Assembly: GCF_014042345.1 (NCBI RefSeq)
Contig: NZ_JACEZT010000014.1
Location: forward strand, 62,001 to 126,000
DNA length: 64,000 nt
DNA from: Rugamonas brunnea
Lineage (GTDB): Bacteria > Pseudomonadota > Gammaproteobacteria > Burkholderiales > Burkholderiaceae_D
Reading direction: 5' to 3'
The first letter of the stretch is position 1. The number at the start of each line of letters is the position of its first letter. The translations under genes and the position numbers were made by a program. The notes below the pieces were generated by a model. It was not told where the DNA came from. It searched no databases and was given only the letters and a program-made list of their open reading frames with translations. Shown here one piece after another: positions 48,885 to 57,903 of this stretch.

Positions 48885-50218
48885 GGTGCTTGCTGCATCA
48901 GGTGTTCGATGTCGGCCACCGATTTGGGGGCGGCGGCGCTGATGATGGTGTGGCCGGTCGGGGTGACGATCACGTCGTCCTCGATGCGGATGCCGGTGTT
49001 CCAGAACTGCTCGGGCACGCCCTCGGCCGGCCGCACGTAGATGCCCGGCTCCACCGTCACCACCATGCCCGCCTGCAGCGGGCGCGAGGGCTTGTCCGGT
49101 GCGCTCACGTCGCGGTACTGGCCCACGTCGTGCACGTCCATGCCCAGCCAGTGGCCGGTGCCGTGCATGTAGAACGGCAGGTAACTCTTGTTGGCGACGA
49201 CGTCGGCCACGCTGCCGGCCTTGTTCTTGTCCAGCAGGCCCAGATCCAGCATGCCCTGGGCCAGCACTTGCAGTGCGGCGTCGTGGATGGCCGTGTAGCG
49301 GTGGCCGGGCTTGATGGCGTGCAGCGCGGCCGCCTGCGCCGCCAGCACCAGCTCGTACAGGTCCCGCTGTGGCGCCGTGAAGCGGCCGTTGACGGGGAAG
49401 GTGCGGGTGATGTCGGAGGCATAGCCATCGAGTTCGCAGCCGGCGTCGATCAGCAGCAGTTCGCCGTCGCGGCAGGGCGCGTTGTTGGCGCTGTAGTGCA
49501 GCACGCAGGCGTTGGCGCCGCTGGCGACGATGGAACTATAGGCCGGATGCTGGGCCCCGCTGCGGCGGAATTCGTACAGCAGTTCCGCTTCGATTTCGTA
49601 TTCATGCATGCCGGGGCGGGTGGCGCGCATGGCGCGCGCGTGGGCGCGGCCGGAGATGGCGGCGGCGCGGCGCATGGTGGCCAGCTCGCTGTCGTCCTTG
49701 AGCAGGCGCATTTCGTCCAGCAGCGGCAGCAGGTCGTGGGCGGCGGCGGGCGGCGTCACGCCCAGCCGGCCCTGGCGCCGCACGGCTTGCAACCAGCGCC
49801 GCACGCGCGCATCGAGGTCGGCGTCGCTGCCCAGCGCGTAGTACAGGGCCGGCGCATTGGCTAGCAGTTGTTCCATCTGCGCGTCCAGCGCATCGATGGG
49901 GAAGGTGGCGTCGAAGCCGAACGCGCTCAGTGCCGCTTCCGGGCCGTGGCGGAAGCCGTCCCAGATCTCGCGTTCCACGTTTTTCTCGCGGCAGAACAGG
50001 ATGGAGCGGGCCGGCGCATCGCCGCGCGCGGCCACCAGCACCACCACGCTCTCCGGTTCCGTGAAGCCGCTCAGGTAGTAGAAATAGCTGTCGTGGCGGT
50101 AGGGGTAGTCGCTGTCGGCGTTGCGCGCCACTTCCTGCGCCGTGGGCAGCACGGCCACGGCGCCGGGCGCCATCTGCGCCATCAGGCGGGCGCGCCGCGC
50201 GGCGCAGGCGCCAGTCAC
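48881..50218 (-). CDS. pepP: Xaa-Pro aminopeptidase P
   Basis: Removes N-terminal residues before proline, cytoplasmic M24 metallopeptidase of 445 residues. Metal ligands: LLIDAGCELDGYASDITRTF (two Asp), HGTGHWLGMDVHD (His), VEPGIYV (Glu) and GIRIEDDVIVT (Glu). I set the start at GTG 50218, which overlaps the murU stop (GTGA): the conserved N-terminal stretch ARRARLMAQMAPGAVAVLP begins there, and an ATG twelve codons further in would cut it. The longer open frame from 50299 lies inside murU. Second-last gene of the operon. Confidence 0.94.
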   Translation of the reverse strand: MTGACAARRARLMAQMAPGAVAVLPTAQEVARNADSDYPYRHDSYFYYLSGFTEPESVVVLVAARGDAPARSILFCREKNVEREIWDGFRHGPEAALSAFGFDATFPIDALDAQMEQLLANAPALYYALGSDADLDARVRRWLQAVRRQGRLGVTPPAAAHDLLPLLDEMRLLKDDSELATMRRAAAISGRAHARAMRATRPGMHEYEIEAELLYEFRRSGAQHPAYSSIVASGANACVLHYSANNAPCRDGELLLIDAGCELDGYASDITRTFPVNGRFTAPQRDLYELVLAAQAAALHAIKPGHRYTAIHDAALQVLAQGMLDLGLLDKNKAGSVADVVANKSYLPFYMHGTGHWLGMDVHDVGQYRDVSAPDKPSRPLQAGMVVTVEPGIYVRPAEGVPEQFWNTGIRIEDDVIVTPTGHTIISAAAPKSVADIEHLMQQAP

Positions 50219-50946
50219 TTGGCCGCTCCGTTGCGGGCGGCAGGGGCGCGCGTCACGTTGAGCGCCTCCAACTGCTCGATGGTGCCCACGTTGTGCCATT
50301 CGCCCTCGTACACTTCGCCGCCCACCTGGCCGCGCTCGATGTACTGGCGCAGCAGCGGGCCCAGTTTGGCGTACTCGCCGGCGGCGATGCCGTCGAAGAT
50401 CTCAGGGCGGTAGACGCCGATGTTACCGAAGGTCCAGCGCGGGTCGCCATCGTTGGTGACCGAGTACATGGTCAGGCCGAAGTCGCCCTCGGGGTGGAAC
50501 GGCGGGTTCTTGACCAGGTACAGCCAGGCCACGTCGCGCTTGTCGGCCGGGTAGGGGTTGCCCCACATGTCGGCGTCGTGCAGCACGTCCTTGACTTCCT
50601 CGAAGTCGAAGTAGGGGCAGTAGATGTCGCCCGAGATGGCCAGGAACGGCTCGTCGCCCAGCAGGTGGCGGGCGGCGGCCACGCCGCCGGCCGTCTCCAG
50701 CGCCGTCTGCTCGGGCGAGTAGGCGATGCGCGCGCCGTACTGGCTGCCGTCGCCCAGCGCCTGTTCGATCTGGTCGCCCAGGTGGGCGTGGTTGATGACG
50801 ATGTCGGTGATGCCGGCGCGCACCAGGTTGAGGATGTGCCAGACGATCAGCGGCCGGCCGCGCACGGTCAGCAGCGGCTTGGGGCAGGTGTCGGTCAGGG
50901 GGCGCATCCGCTCGCCGCGGCCGGCGGCGAAGATCATGGCTTTCAT
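50215..50946 (-). CDS. murU: N-acetylmuramate-1-phosphate uridylyltransferase
   Basis: Makes UDP-MurNAc from MurNAc-1-phosphate in the cell-wall recycling shortcut that bypasses MurA. 243 residues; nucleotidyltransferase signature AAGRGERMRPLTDTCPKPLL at about 7-26, the metal aspartate in AISGDIYCPYFDF and the end EWHNVGTIEQLEALN. It follows amgK with a 60-base gap. RmlA- or GalU-like sugar nucleotide enzymes are the alternative, but the pairing with AmgK fixes the role. Confidence 0.9.
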   Translation of the reverse strand: MKAMIFAAGRGERMRPLTDTCPKPLLTVRGRPLIVWHILNLVRAGITDIVINHAHLGDQIEQALGDGSQYGARIAYSPEQTALETAGGVAAARHLLGDEPFLAISGDIYCPYFDFEEVKDVLHDADMWGNPYPADKRDVAWLYLVKNPPFHPEGDFGLTMYSVTNDGDPRWTFGNIGVYRPEIFDGIAAGEYAKLGPLLRQYIERGQVGGEVYEGEWHNVGTIEQLEALNVTRAPAARNGAAK

Positions 50947-51006
50947 GAGGGGGGCTTTCGTGGCTGGGCGGGCGCGGACGCGGGGCCGGCGCCCGCCTTC
51001 AGCTTA

Positions 51007-52083
51007 TTAGAAGGTGTAGCCGACTTGCGGCTGCTTGTTTTCCAGCGTGTCGAGCAGGCGCACCAGGGGCTTGAGGTCCTTGTAGCGGTTGGCCGTCTTG
51101 CGCACGTAGTCCATCACGGTGGGCAGGTCGGCCAGGTAGCCGGCCTTGCCGTCGCGGTAGTTGAGGCGGCAGAACAGGCCGAGGATCTTCAGGTGGCGCT
51201 GCAGGCCCATGTATTCGAAGTCCTTGTAGAAGGCGTCGATGTCCTTGTTGACGGGCAGGCCCACGGCCTTGGCATGCTGCCAGTAGCGGATGGTCCAGTC
51301 CAGCACCAGTTCCTCGTCCCACTGCACGTAGGCGTCGCGCAGCAGCGAAGCCACGTCGTAGGTGATGGGACCGTACACGGCGTCCTGGAAGTCGAGGATG
51401 CCGGGGTTGCCCGCGTCGAGGCGCATCAGGTTGCGCGAGTGGTAGTCGCGGTGCATGAACACCTGCTGCTGGGCCAGCGCGCGGGCCAGGATGGCGTCGA
51501 ACACCTTTTGCAGCTCGGCCGACTGGGCTTCCGTCAGCGTGGCGCCCAGGTGCTTGCCGATGTACCACTCGGGGAACAAATTCATTTCGCGCAGCATGAA
51601 GGCGCGGTCGAATTCGGGCAGCACGCCGGGCTGGCTGCTTTGCTGGATCTTGACCAGCGCTTCCAGCGCCTCCGCGTACAGGGTGGAGGCGTTGTCGTGG
51701 TCGATCTCGCTCAAATAGGTGCTGTTGCCGAGGTCCGACAGCAGCAGCAGGCCGCGTTCCGCGTCCTGCGCCACGATTGCCGGCACCGACACGCCGGCAT
51801 CGGCCAGCAAGCCTTGCACCTTGATGAAGGCCGGCACGTTCTCGCGCTCGGGTGGGGCGTCCATCACGATCAGGGTGGCGCCGTGGGCGCCCTGGTGGAC
51901 TGGCAGCACGTCGACCCGAAAGTAGCGGCGGAAGCTGGCGTCGGCCGAGGCCGGGCGTACCGTGTCGACCTGCACCAGGTCCAGGGTGGCGAGCCACTCC
52001 TTGAGCATGGACAGGCGGGCGTCGGCGTTATCGGTGGCGGAGGAGGACGCGGATTCGGATGGTGGATTTGGCAATAAAGACAT
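51007..52083 (-). CDS. amgK: anomeric MurNAc/GlcNAc kinase
   Basis: Phosphorylates MurNAc (and GlcNAc) at the anomeric position, the step before MurU. 358 residues of the APH aminoglycoside-phosphotransferase fold: ADASFRRYFRVDV (ATP loop), catalytic VFMHRDYHSRNLM (about 208-220) and the metal-binding GILDFQDAVYGP (about 230-241). Confers intrinsic fosfomycin tolerance in Pseudomonas as AmgK-MurU. Divergent from lptD with 88 bases between the start codons, so both may answer to one control region. Confidence 0.9.
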   Translation of the reverse strand: MSLLPNPPSESASSSATDNADARLSMLKEWLATLDLVQVDTVRPASADASFRRYFRVDVLPVHQGAHGATLIVMDAPPERENVPAFIKVQGLLADAGVSVPAIVAQDAERGLLLLSDLGNSTYLSEIDHDNASTLYAEALEALVKIQQSSQPGVLPEFDRAFMLREMNLFPEWYIGKHLGATLTEAQSAELQKVFDAILARALAQQQVFMHRDYHSRNLMRLDAGNPGILDFQDAVYGPITYDVASLLRDAYVQWDEELVLDWTIRYWQHAKAVGLPVNKDIDAFYKDFEYMGLQRHLKILGLFCRLNYRDGKAGYLADLPTVMDYVRKTANRYKDLKPLVRLLDTLENKQPQVGYTF

Positions 52084-52113
52084 GAAGCGGGCGGTGAAAG
52101 CTGAAGATTCCCA

Positions 52114-52119
52114 TATAAT
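52114..52119 (+). promoter_or_regulatory. consensus -10 between amgK and lptD
   Basis: TATAAT in a short A/T-rich region; the reverse complement (ATTATA) is also -10-like, so the site may serve both directions. No good -35 is seen. Confidence 0.4.
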
Positions 52120-52171
52120 AAGGGATTCATTTCAAAAAATCGCCTGTCATGGTGTTAAGTCGCTACCTTTC

Positions 52172-54409
52172 ATGAGCTGGTTCCTGGCCCCTTACCCCTC
52201 GCAACGCTGGGCTTATGCCTTGTCCGCCCTCGTCACCGTGGCGGCGTTGCCGGTCCACGCCCAGATCCAGCCCCAGGCCAAACCGCGGCCGCCGCGCGTG
52301 GACGACCCGAACGCGCCCACCACCATCCAGGCCGAGGACATCAGCGGCCGCCCCGAGCGGGAGCTGAACCTGGCGCGCGACGTGGAACTGGTCAAGGGCA
52401 AGACCCGGGTCAAGGCCGACACGGCCTGCTACCGCCAGGTCGAGGACGAGGTGGAGGCCGAGGGCCATGTGCGCATCTGGCGCTTTGGCGACTATTTCAC
52501 CGGCGATGAACTGAAACTGAATCTGGACACGGGCGTGGGCTACATGCAGCACCCCACCTACCAGATGGAACTGAACCACGCCCAGGGCAAGGCGCAGCGC
52601 ATCAACTTCCTCAACGAGGACGAGGCGCTGGTGATCGACGGCACCTACAGCACCTGCCAGGGCCCGAACCCGGACTGGTATCTGAAGGCCAGCCGCCTCA
52701 ACCTCGATTCCGGGCGCGACGTCGGCACGGCCGGCCAGACCATCGTCTATTTCAAGGACGTGCCCATCCTCGGCACGCCGGCCCTGTCGTTCTCGCTGTC
52801 GGGCGCGCGCCGCTCCGGCTGGCTGCCGCCCATGCCGGGCTTCGGCTCCAAAGGCGCGGCCGAACTGACGGTGCCGTACTACGTCAATATCGCGCCCAAC
52901 CGCGACCTGACGCTGTACCCCAAGATCATCCCCCGGCGCGGTTTCCAGCTGGGCGCCAACGGCCGCTACATCGGCGAGACCGACGCCGGCATGTACCGTG
53001 GCGAGACCTACCTGGAGTTTCTGCCGCACGACAAGCAGACCCAGACCGACCGCTGGACCATCAAGTCCACCCACACCCAGGACCTGGCCAAGGACTGGTC
53101 GTATGGCTGGAGCGTGCGCGCCGCGTCGGACGACAACTACCCGAACGACTTCTCCAAGACGGTGGCCGGCAGCGCCGAGCGCCAGCTGCTGCGCGAATTA
53201 CGCAGCGACTACCACGGCGATTACTGGCGCCTGACGGCCCGTATCCAGAAGTACCAGGTGCTGCAGGACCCCGATTCGATCACCGATCCCTCGCTGTTCG
53301 TGACGCGCCCGTACGACCGGCTGCCGTCGCTGAACTTCCACGCCGGCCGCTACGACGTGGCCGGCTTTGACTGGGAATTCGACAGCGAACTGACGCGCTT
53401 CTGGCATCCGACCGAGTTGCGCGGCACGCGGCTGGTGGCGATCCCGCAGTTGAGCTACCCCGTGATCGGGGCCAGCTACTTCATCACGCCCAAGCTGATG
53501 CTCAACGCCAGCACCTACCAGCTCGACGCGCATGACACCGACCCGGCCCGCAACCTGTCGCGCAGCGTGCCCACGTTCTCGCTGGACTCGGGCCTGGTGT
53601 TCGAGCGTGACGCCAAGCTGTTCGGCCGCGCCACCACGCAGACGCTGGAACCGCGCCTGTTCTACGTGAACACGCCGTACCGCGACCAGTCGGCCCTGCC
53701 CACGTTCGACACGGCGGCCGCCACCTTCAACTTCAGCCAGTTGTTCAGCGAGAACCGCTTCGTCGGCTCGGACCGCATCGGCGACGCCAACCAGCTGACG
53801 GCCGCGCTGGTGTCGCGCTTCCTGGAGTCGTCGGGCGCCGAGCGCCTGCGCCTGGCGTTCGGCCAGCGTTTCTATTTCCGCGACCAGAAGGTACAGCTGG
53901 ACGCCTCCACACCCAGCAACGACAGCCGCTCCGACATGCTGCTGGCGGCCACCGGCCGCATTTCCGAGACCTGGGGCTTCGACAGCGCCGTGCAGTACAA
54001 CCCCAGCCAGCACCAGACGGTCAGCTCCAACTACGGCATCCAGTGGCAGCCGGGCCAGAAGAAGGTGCTCAACCTGGGCTACCGCTACCTGCGCGACAGC
54101 TTCAAGAATGCCGACCTGTCGGGCCAATGGCCGGTGTCGCAGCGCTGGTATGGCGTGGGCCGGGTCAGCTACTCGCTGCTCGACAAGAAGATCCTCGAAT
54201 CGCTGGTGGGCCTGGAATACAACGGCGATTGCTGGGTGTTCCGCATGGGCGCGCAGCGCTTCGTGACGACGGCCAAGAACGTCTCCACGCCGATCTTCTT
54301 CCAGCTCGAACTCAATGGCTTGTCCAAGCTGGGCGTGGGCAATCCGCTGGAAGCCATGAAAAACTCCATTCCCGGCTACCAGCGTTTGAACGAGGGCTAC
54401 GGCCGCTAA
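52172..54409 (+). CDS. lptD: LPS-assembly protein LptD
   Basis: Outer-membrane beta-barrel that inserts lipopolysaccharide with LptE. 745 residues: signal peptide to about residue 30 (VHAQ), a periplasmic OstA-like domain (about 45-190, with TTIQAEDISGRPERELNLAR and VEAEGHVRIWRFGDYFTGDE) and the barrel, ending GDCWVFRMGAQR and a short tail. Cysteines in DTACYRQ, STCQGP and GDCWVF are available for the non-consecutive disulfides of LptD. The ATG at 52172 (MSWFLAPYPSQRW) precedes a normal signal peptide; a longer frame to 52082 or 51962 would overlap amgK. First gene of the lptD-surA-pdxA-rsmA series. Confidence 0.95.
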   Translation: MSWFLAPYPSQRWAYALSALVTVAALPVHAQIQPQAKPRPPRVDDPNAPTTIQAEDISGRPERELNLARDVELVKGKTRVKADTACYRQVEDEVEAEGHVRIWRFGDYFTGDELKLNLDTGVGYMQHPTYQMELNHAQGKAQRINFLNEDEALVIDGTYSTCQGPNPDWYLKASRLNLDSGRDVGTAGQTIVYFKDVPILGTPALSFSLSGARRSGWLPPMPGFGSKGAAELTVPYYVNIAPNRDLTLYPKIIPRRGFQLGANGRYIGETDAGMYRGETYLEFLPHDKQTQTDRWTIKSTHTQDLAKDWSYGWSVRAASDDNYPNDFSKTVAGSAERQLLRELRSDYHGDYWRLTARIQKYQVLQDPDSITDPSLFVTRPYDRLPSLNFHAGRYDVAGFDWEFDSELTRFWHPTELRGTRLVAIPQLSYPVIGASYFITPKLMLNASTYQLDAHDTDPARNLSRSVPTFSLDSGLVFERDAKLFGRATTQTLEPRLFYVNTPYRDQSALPTFDTAAATFNFSQLFSENRFVGSDRIGDANQLTAALVSRFLESSGAERLRLAFGQRFYFRDQKVQLDASTPSNDSRSDMLLAATGRISETWGFDSAVQYNPSQHQTVSSNYGIQWQPGQKKVLNLGYRYLRDSFKNADLSGQWPVSQRWYGVGRVSYSLLDKKILESLVGLEYNGDCWVFRMGAQRFVTTAKNVSTPIFFQLELNGLSKLGVGNPLEAMKNSIPGYQRLNEGYGR

Positions 54410-54475
54410 GCGTTACACTAGGCGCGGCCCGCCCGTTTGAATTTTTTTACCCCTGACACATGAGCGTTCTCCATT

Positions 54476-55900
54476 ATGCGTAAAGCCAGTATGCACCACA
54501 CGAAGATCGCAGCGCTGTTGCTGTGCGCCGCCGCCACCTCGGGCTGCAGCATGTTCTCGAGCAAAAAGACGCCGGCCCCCGCGCCCGCACCCGTGGCCGC
54601 TGCGGCCGCCGCCGCGCCCACCGCCGCCCCCGCACCCAAGGCCGCCGCCGCCAAGGCCAGCGCCACCACCCCGATCGACTCGATCGCCGTCATCGTCAAC
54701 GACGACGTGATCACGCGCCAGGAGCTGGCGGCCCGCATCCAGGCCGTGACCCAGCGCATGAAGCAGCAGAACGTGGCCCTGCCCGACGCGGCCGACCTGC
54801 GCCACCAGATCCTCGAACGCATGATCGTGGAACGGGCCCAGATGCAGATGGCCAAGGAGTACGGCGTGCGCGTGGACGACACCATGCTCGACCGCGCCAT
54901 CGGCCGCATCGCCGAGCAGCAGAAAATGACGGTGCAGGAACTGCGCAACCAGATGGAGAAGGAAGGCACGCCGTTCGCCACCTTCCGCGAGGAGATCCGC
55001 GACGAGATCATCATGCAGCGCCTGCGCGAGCATGAGGTGGACGCCAAGATCCAGATTTCCGAGGCCGAGGTGGACAGCTACCTGGCCGCCGAGAAGGCCG
55101 CCGCCGCCGAGCAGGTGGAGCTGAACCTGTCGCAGATCATGATCCGCATCCCCGAGAACGCCACGCCGGAAGTGATCGCGGCCCGCCGCGAGCGCGCCGA
55201 GCAGGTCATGCGCCAGCTGCGCACGGGCGCCGACTTTGCCAAGATGGCCGCCTCGTTCTCGGACGCCAGCGACGCCCTCAAGGGCGGCGAGATCGGCTGG
55301 CGCAACGCCGACCACCTGCCGCCGCTGTTCGCCGACGCGCTCACCAAGCTCAAGGCCGGCCAGGTCACGCCCATCATCAAGAGCGCGGGCGGGTTCCACA
55401 TCCTGAAGGTGGTGGACCGCCGCAGCGTGGCCGAAGGCCAGGCCGCCGCCGCCGTCCAGCAGACCCACGCGCGCCACATCCTGATCAAGGTCACCCCCAC
55501 CGTCAGCGCCTACGACGCCAAGCGCAAGCTGATGGACCTGAAGGAGCGGCTCGACAACAAGGCCGCCAAGTTCGAGGACCTGGCGCGCCAGTTCTCCAAC
55601 GACGGCTCGTCGGTCAAGGGCGGCGACCTCGGTTGGCTGTACCCGGGCGACACCGTGCCCGAGTTCGAGGCCGCCATGAATGCGCTCAAGCCCGGCGAAG
55701 TGAGCCAGCCGATCGAGACCAGCTATGGTTACCACCTGATCGAAGTGCTCGAGCGTAAGAGCGACGACATGTCCAAGGAGCGCCAGCGCAACGCGGCGCG
55801 CCAGGCCATCCGCGAGCGCAAGCTGGCCGAGGCCGTGGAGGACTGGCAGCGCGAAGTGCGCGACCGCGCCTACGTCGAATTCCGCGACGAAGCCAAGTAA
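54476..55900 (+). CDS. surA: periplasmic chaperone/prolyl isomerase SurA, lipoprotein-like N terminus
   Basis: Escorts outer-membrane proteins. 474 residues: a signal sequence, an Ala/Pro-rich linker (about 28-65), the chaperone N domain (SIAVIVNDDVITRQELAARI, about 69-88), two PpiC rotamase domains (about 218-320 and 330-430, with QTHARHILIKV and SYGYHLIEVLERKS) and the C-terminal helix. The signal sequence ends in TSGCSMF, so a cysteine at about 24 could be lipid-modified; the residue at -3 is not ideal for a lipobox. The start at 54476 has no clear ribosome site, and a seven-codon frame overlaps it. Position between lptD and pdxA is the classic one. Confidence 0.92.
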   Translation: MRKASMHHTKIAALLLCAAATSGCSMFSSKKTPAPAPAPVAAAAAAAPTAAPAPKAAAAKASATTPIDSIAVIVNDDVITRQELAARIQAVTQRMKQQNVALPDAADLRHQILERMIVERAQMQMAKEYGVRVDDTMLDRAIGRIAEQQKMTVQELRNQMEKEGTPFATFREEIRDEIIMQRLREHEVDAKIQISEAEVDSYLAAEKAAAAEQVELNLSQIMIRIPENATPEVIAARRERAEQVMRQLRTGADFAKMAASFSDASDALKGGEIGWRNADHLPPLFADALTKLKAGQVTPIIKSAGGFHILKVVDRRSVAEGQAAAAVQQTHARHILIKVTPTVSAYDAKRKLMDLKERLDNKAAKFEDLARQFSNDGSSVKGGDLGWLYPGDTVPEFEAAMNALKPGEVSQPIETSYGYHLIEVLERKSDDMSKERQRNAARQAIRERKLAEAVEDWQREVRDRAYVEFRDEAK

Positions 55901-55909
55901 GGAGTGAGC

Positions 55910-57025
55910 ATGCCGCAGCCATCTTCGCCCGTGCCGGCGCGCCGTCCCGGCGTGCGCCCGGCGCTCGGTGTCACCGTGGGCGAACCGGCCGGCATCGGCC
56001 CGGAGCTCGCCATCCGCGCCGCCTGGGCGCGCCGCCACGACGTCAACTGCGTGCTGCTGGGCGACGCGGCCTACCTGGCCATGCTGGCCGGCGAGATCGA
56101 CCCCGCCATCCGGCTCTCGTCGCTGTCGCTGCAGGCGGTGCGCAACGGCGGCCTGCCCCATTTCGGCGCCGAGCGCCTGAGCGTGATCGACGTGCCGCTG
56201 GAAGCCCACGTCCACCCCGGGGTGCTGGACAAGAACAACGGCCGCGCCGTGCTGGCCACGCTGGACGCGGCCATCGAAGGCGTGCAGGCCGGCTGGTTCG
56301 AGGCCATCGTCACGGCGCCGCTGCAAAAGAGCACCATCAACGACGCCGGCATCCCGTTCTCCGGCCACACGGAATACTTCGCCGCCCGGACCAACACGGA
56401 ACAGGTGGTGATGATGCTGGCCGGTCAGCCGCAGGGCGCGGCCGACGCGCCGCCGCTGCGGGTGGCGCTGGCCACCACCCACCTGCCGTTGAAAGACGTG
56501 GCCGGGGCGCTGAGCCAGGAGGGACTGGCCCGCATCATCGACATCATTGCCCGCGACCTGCGCGTCAAGTTCGGCATCGCCGCGCCGCGCATCCTGGTCA
56601 CCGGCCTGAACCCGCACGCGGGCGAGGGCGGCTACCTGGGGCGCGAGGAGATCGACATCATTGAACCGGCCATCGCCGCCGCGCGCGCGCGCGGGCTGGA
56701 CGTGACCGGCCCCTATCCGGCCGACACCCTGTTCCAGCCCAAGTACCTGCAACAGGCCGACTGCGTGCTGGCCATGTACCACGACCAGGGCTTGCCGGTG
56801 CTGAAGTACGCCACCTTCGGCCACGGCGTCAACATCACGCTGGGCCTGCCGCTGATCCGCACCTCGGTCGACCATGGCACGGCGCTGGACCTGGCCGCGC
56901 AAGGCGTGGGCCGCGCCGACTGCGGCAGCATGGACGCGGCCATCGCCAGTGCCCTGCACATGGCCGAGGCCAGCCGCGCGGCCGGCTATCCCCCTTATCA
57001 CCCACAACAAGAACAAGCAGCATGA
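55910..57025 (+). CDS. pdxA: 4-hydroxythreonine-4-phosphate dehydrogenase PdxA
   Basis: Oxidises 4-phospho-hydroxy-L-threonine in pyridoxal-phosphate synthesis. 371 residues; the ligand block GEPAGIGPELAI (about 26-37), the metal-histidine SGHTEYFA, TGLNPHAGEGGYLG and the third histidine MYHDQGLPVLKY are seen in order. The ATG at 55910 is preferred because AAGGAG is 5 bases before it; a GTG two codons upstream overlaps that site. It is 9 bases after surA and overlaps rsmA by 4 bases. The first 16 residues are a Pro/Arg-rich leader not found in all members. Confidence 0.94.
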   Translation: MPQPSSPVPARRPGVRPALGVTVGEPAGIGPELAIRAAWARRHDVNCVLLGDAAYLAMLAGEIDPAIRLSSLSLQAVRNGGLPHFGAERLSVIDVPLEAHVHPGVLDKNNGRAVLATLDAAIEGVQAGWFEAIVTAPLQKSTINDAGIPFSGHTEYFAARTNTEQVVMMLAGQPQGAADAPPLRVALATTHLPLKDVAGALSQEGLARIIDIIARDLRVKFGIAAPRILVTGLNPHAGEGGYLGREEIDIIEPAIAAARARGLDVTGPYPADTLFQPKYLQQADCVLAMYHDQGLPVLKYATFGHGVNITLGLPLIRTSVDHGTALDLAAQGVGRADCGSMDAAIASALHMAEASRAAGYPPYHPQQEQAA

Positions 57026-57801
57026 AACACGTCGCCCGCAAACGCTTCGGCCAGAACTTCCTCCACGACCAGCACGTGCTGGAAGCCATCACGGACGCCA
57101 TCGCCCCCACCCCGGGCGACGCCATGGTGGAGATCGGCCCCGGCCTGGCCGCCATGACGGAGCAGCTGATGCGCACCGTGACCCATATGCACGTGGTGGA
57201 GCTGGACCGCGACCTGGTGGCGCGGCTGGAGAAGAATTACAGCCGCGACAAGCTCACCATCCACGCGGGCGACGCCCTCAAGTTCGATTTCGGCACCATC
57301 CCCGTCCCGGCCGGCCAGAAGCTGCGCGTGGTGGGCAACCTGCCGTACAACATCTCCAGTCCACTGCTGTTCCACCTGGCCCAGTTCGCGCCGCTGGTGC
57401 AGGACCAGCACTTCATGCTGCAAAAGGAAGTGGTCGAGCGCATGGTGGCTGAACCGGGCAGCAAGACCTATGGCCGCCTGTCGGTCATGCTGCAATGGCG
57501 CTACAACATGGCGCTGCTGTTCGTGGTGCCGCCCGAAGCGTTCGACCCGCCGCCCAAGGTCGATTCGGCCATCGTGCGCATGGTCCCCGTGGCCCAGCCG
57601 CTGCCGTGCGACGAGGCGACGCTGGAGGCGGTGGTGCTGAAGGCGTTCTCGCAGCGCCGCAAGGTGATCCGCAACTGCCTGGCCGGCATGTTCACCGAGG
57701 AGCAGATCGTGGCCGCCGGCATCAACCCCACCGACCGTCCCGAAGCGATCGGCCTGGCCCAGTACGTGGCGCTGGCCAACCTGCTCAAGCCGGCCGCGTA
57801 A
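57022..57801 (+). CDS. rsmA: 16S rRNA dimethyladenosine transferase RsmA (KsgA)
   Basis: Dimethylates two adjacent adenines near the 3' end of 16S rRNA late in small-subunit assembly. 259 residues: GQNFLHDQHVLEAI at the start, AdoMet motif I EIGPGLAAMTEQL, acidic ELDRDLVARLE, and the catalytic motif NLPYNISSPLLFHL. Start overlaps the pdxA stop (ATGA). Last gene of the lptD series; a hairpin of moderate strength follows at about 57828-57853. Confidence 0.96.
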   Translation: MKHVARKRFGQNFLHDQHVLEAITDAIAPTPGDAMVEIGPGLAAMTEQLMRTVTHMHVVELDRDLVARLEKNYSRDKLTIHAGDALKFDFGTIPVPAGQKLRVVGNLPYNISSPLLFHLAQFAPLVQDQHFMLQKEVVERMVAEPGSKTYGRLSVMLQWRYNMALLFVVPPEAFDPPPKVDSAIVRMVPVAQPLPCDEATLEAVVLKAFSQRRKVIRNCLAGMFTEEQIVAAGINPTDRPEAIGLAQYVALANLLKPAA

Positions 57802-57903
57802 AAACGGGGCCGGCCCCCGGTCAACCCGTTGTCGCCTGCGGCGCGCAGGCAACAGCGGGGCCCATCGTGCCCGCGGCGGCACACGCCGGGCGGCAATTAA
57901 GCT

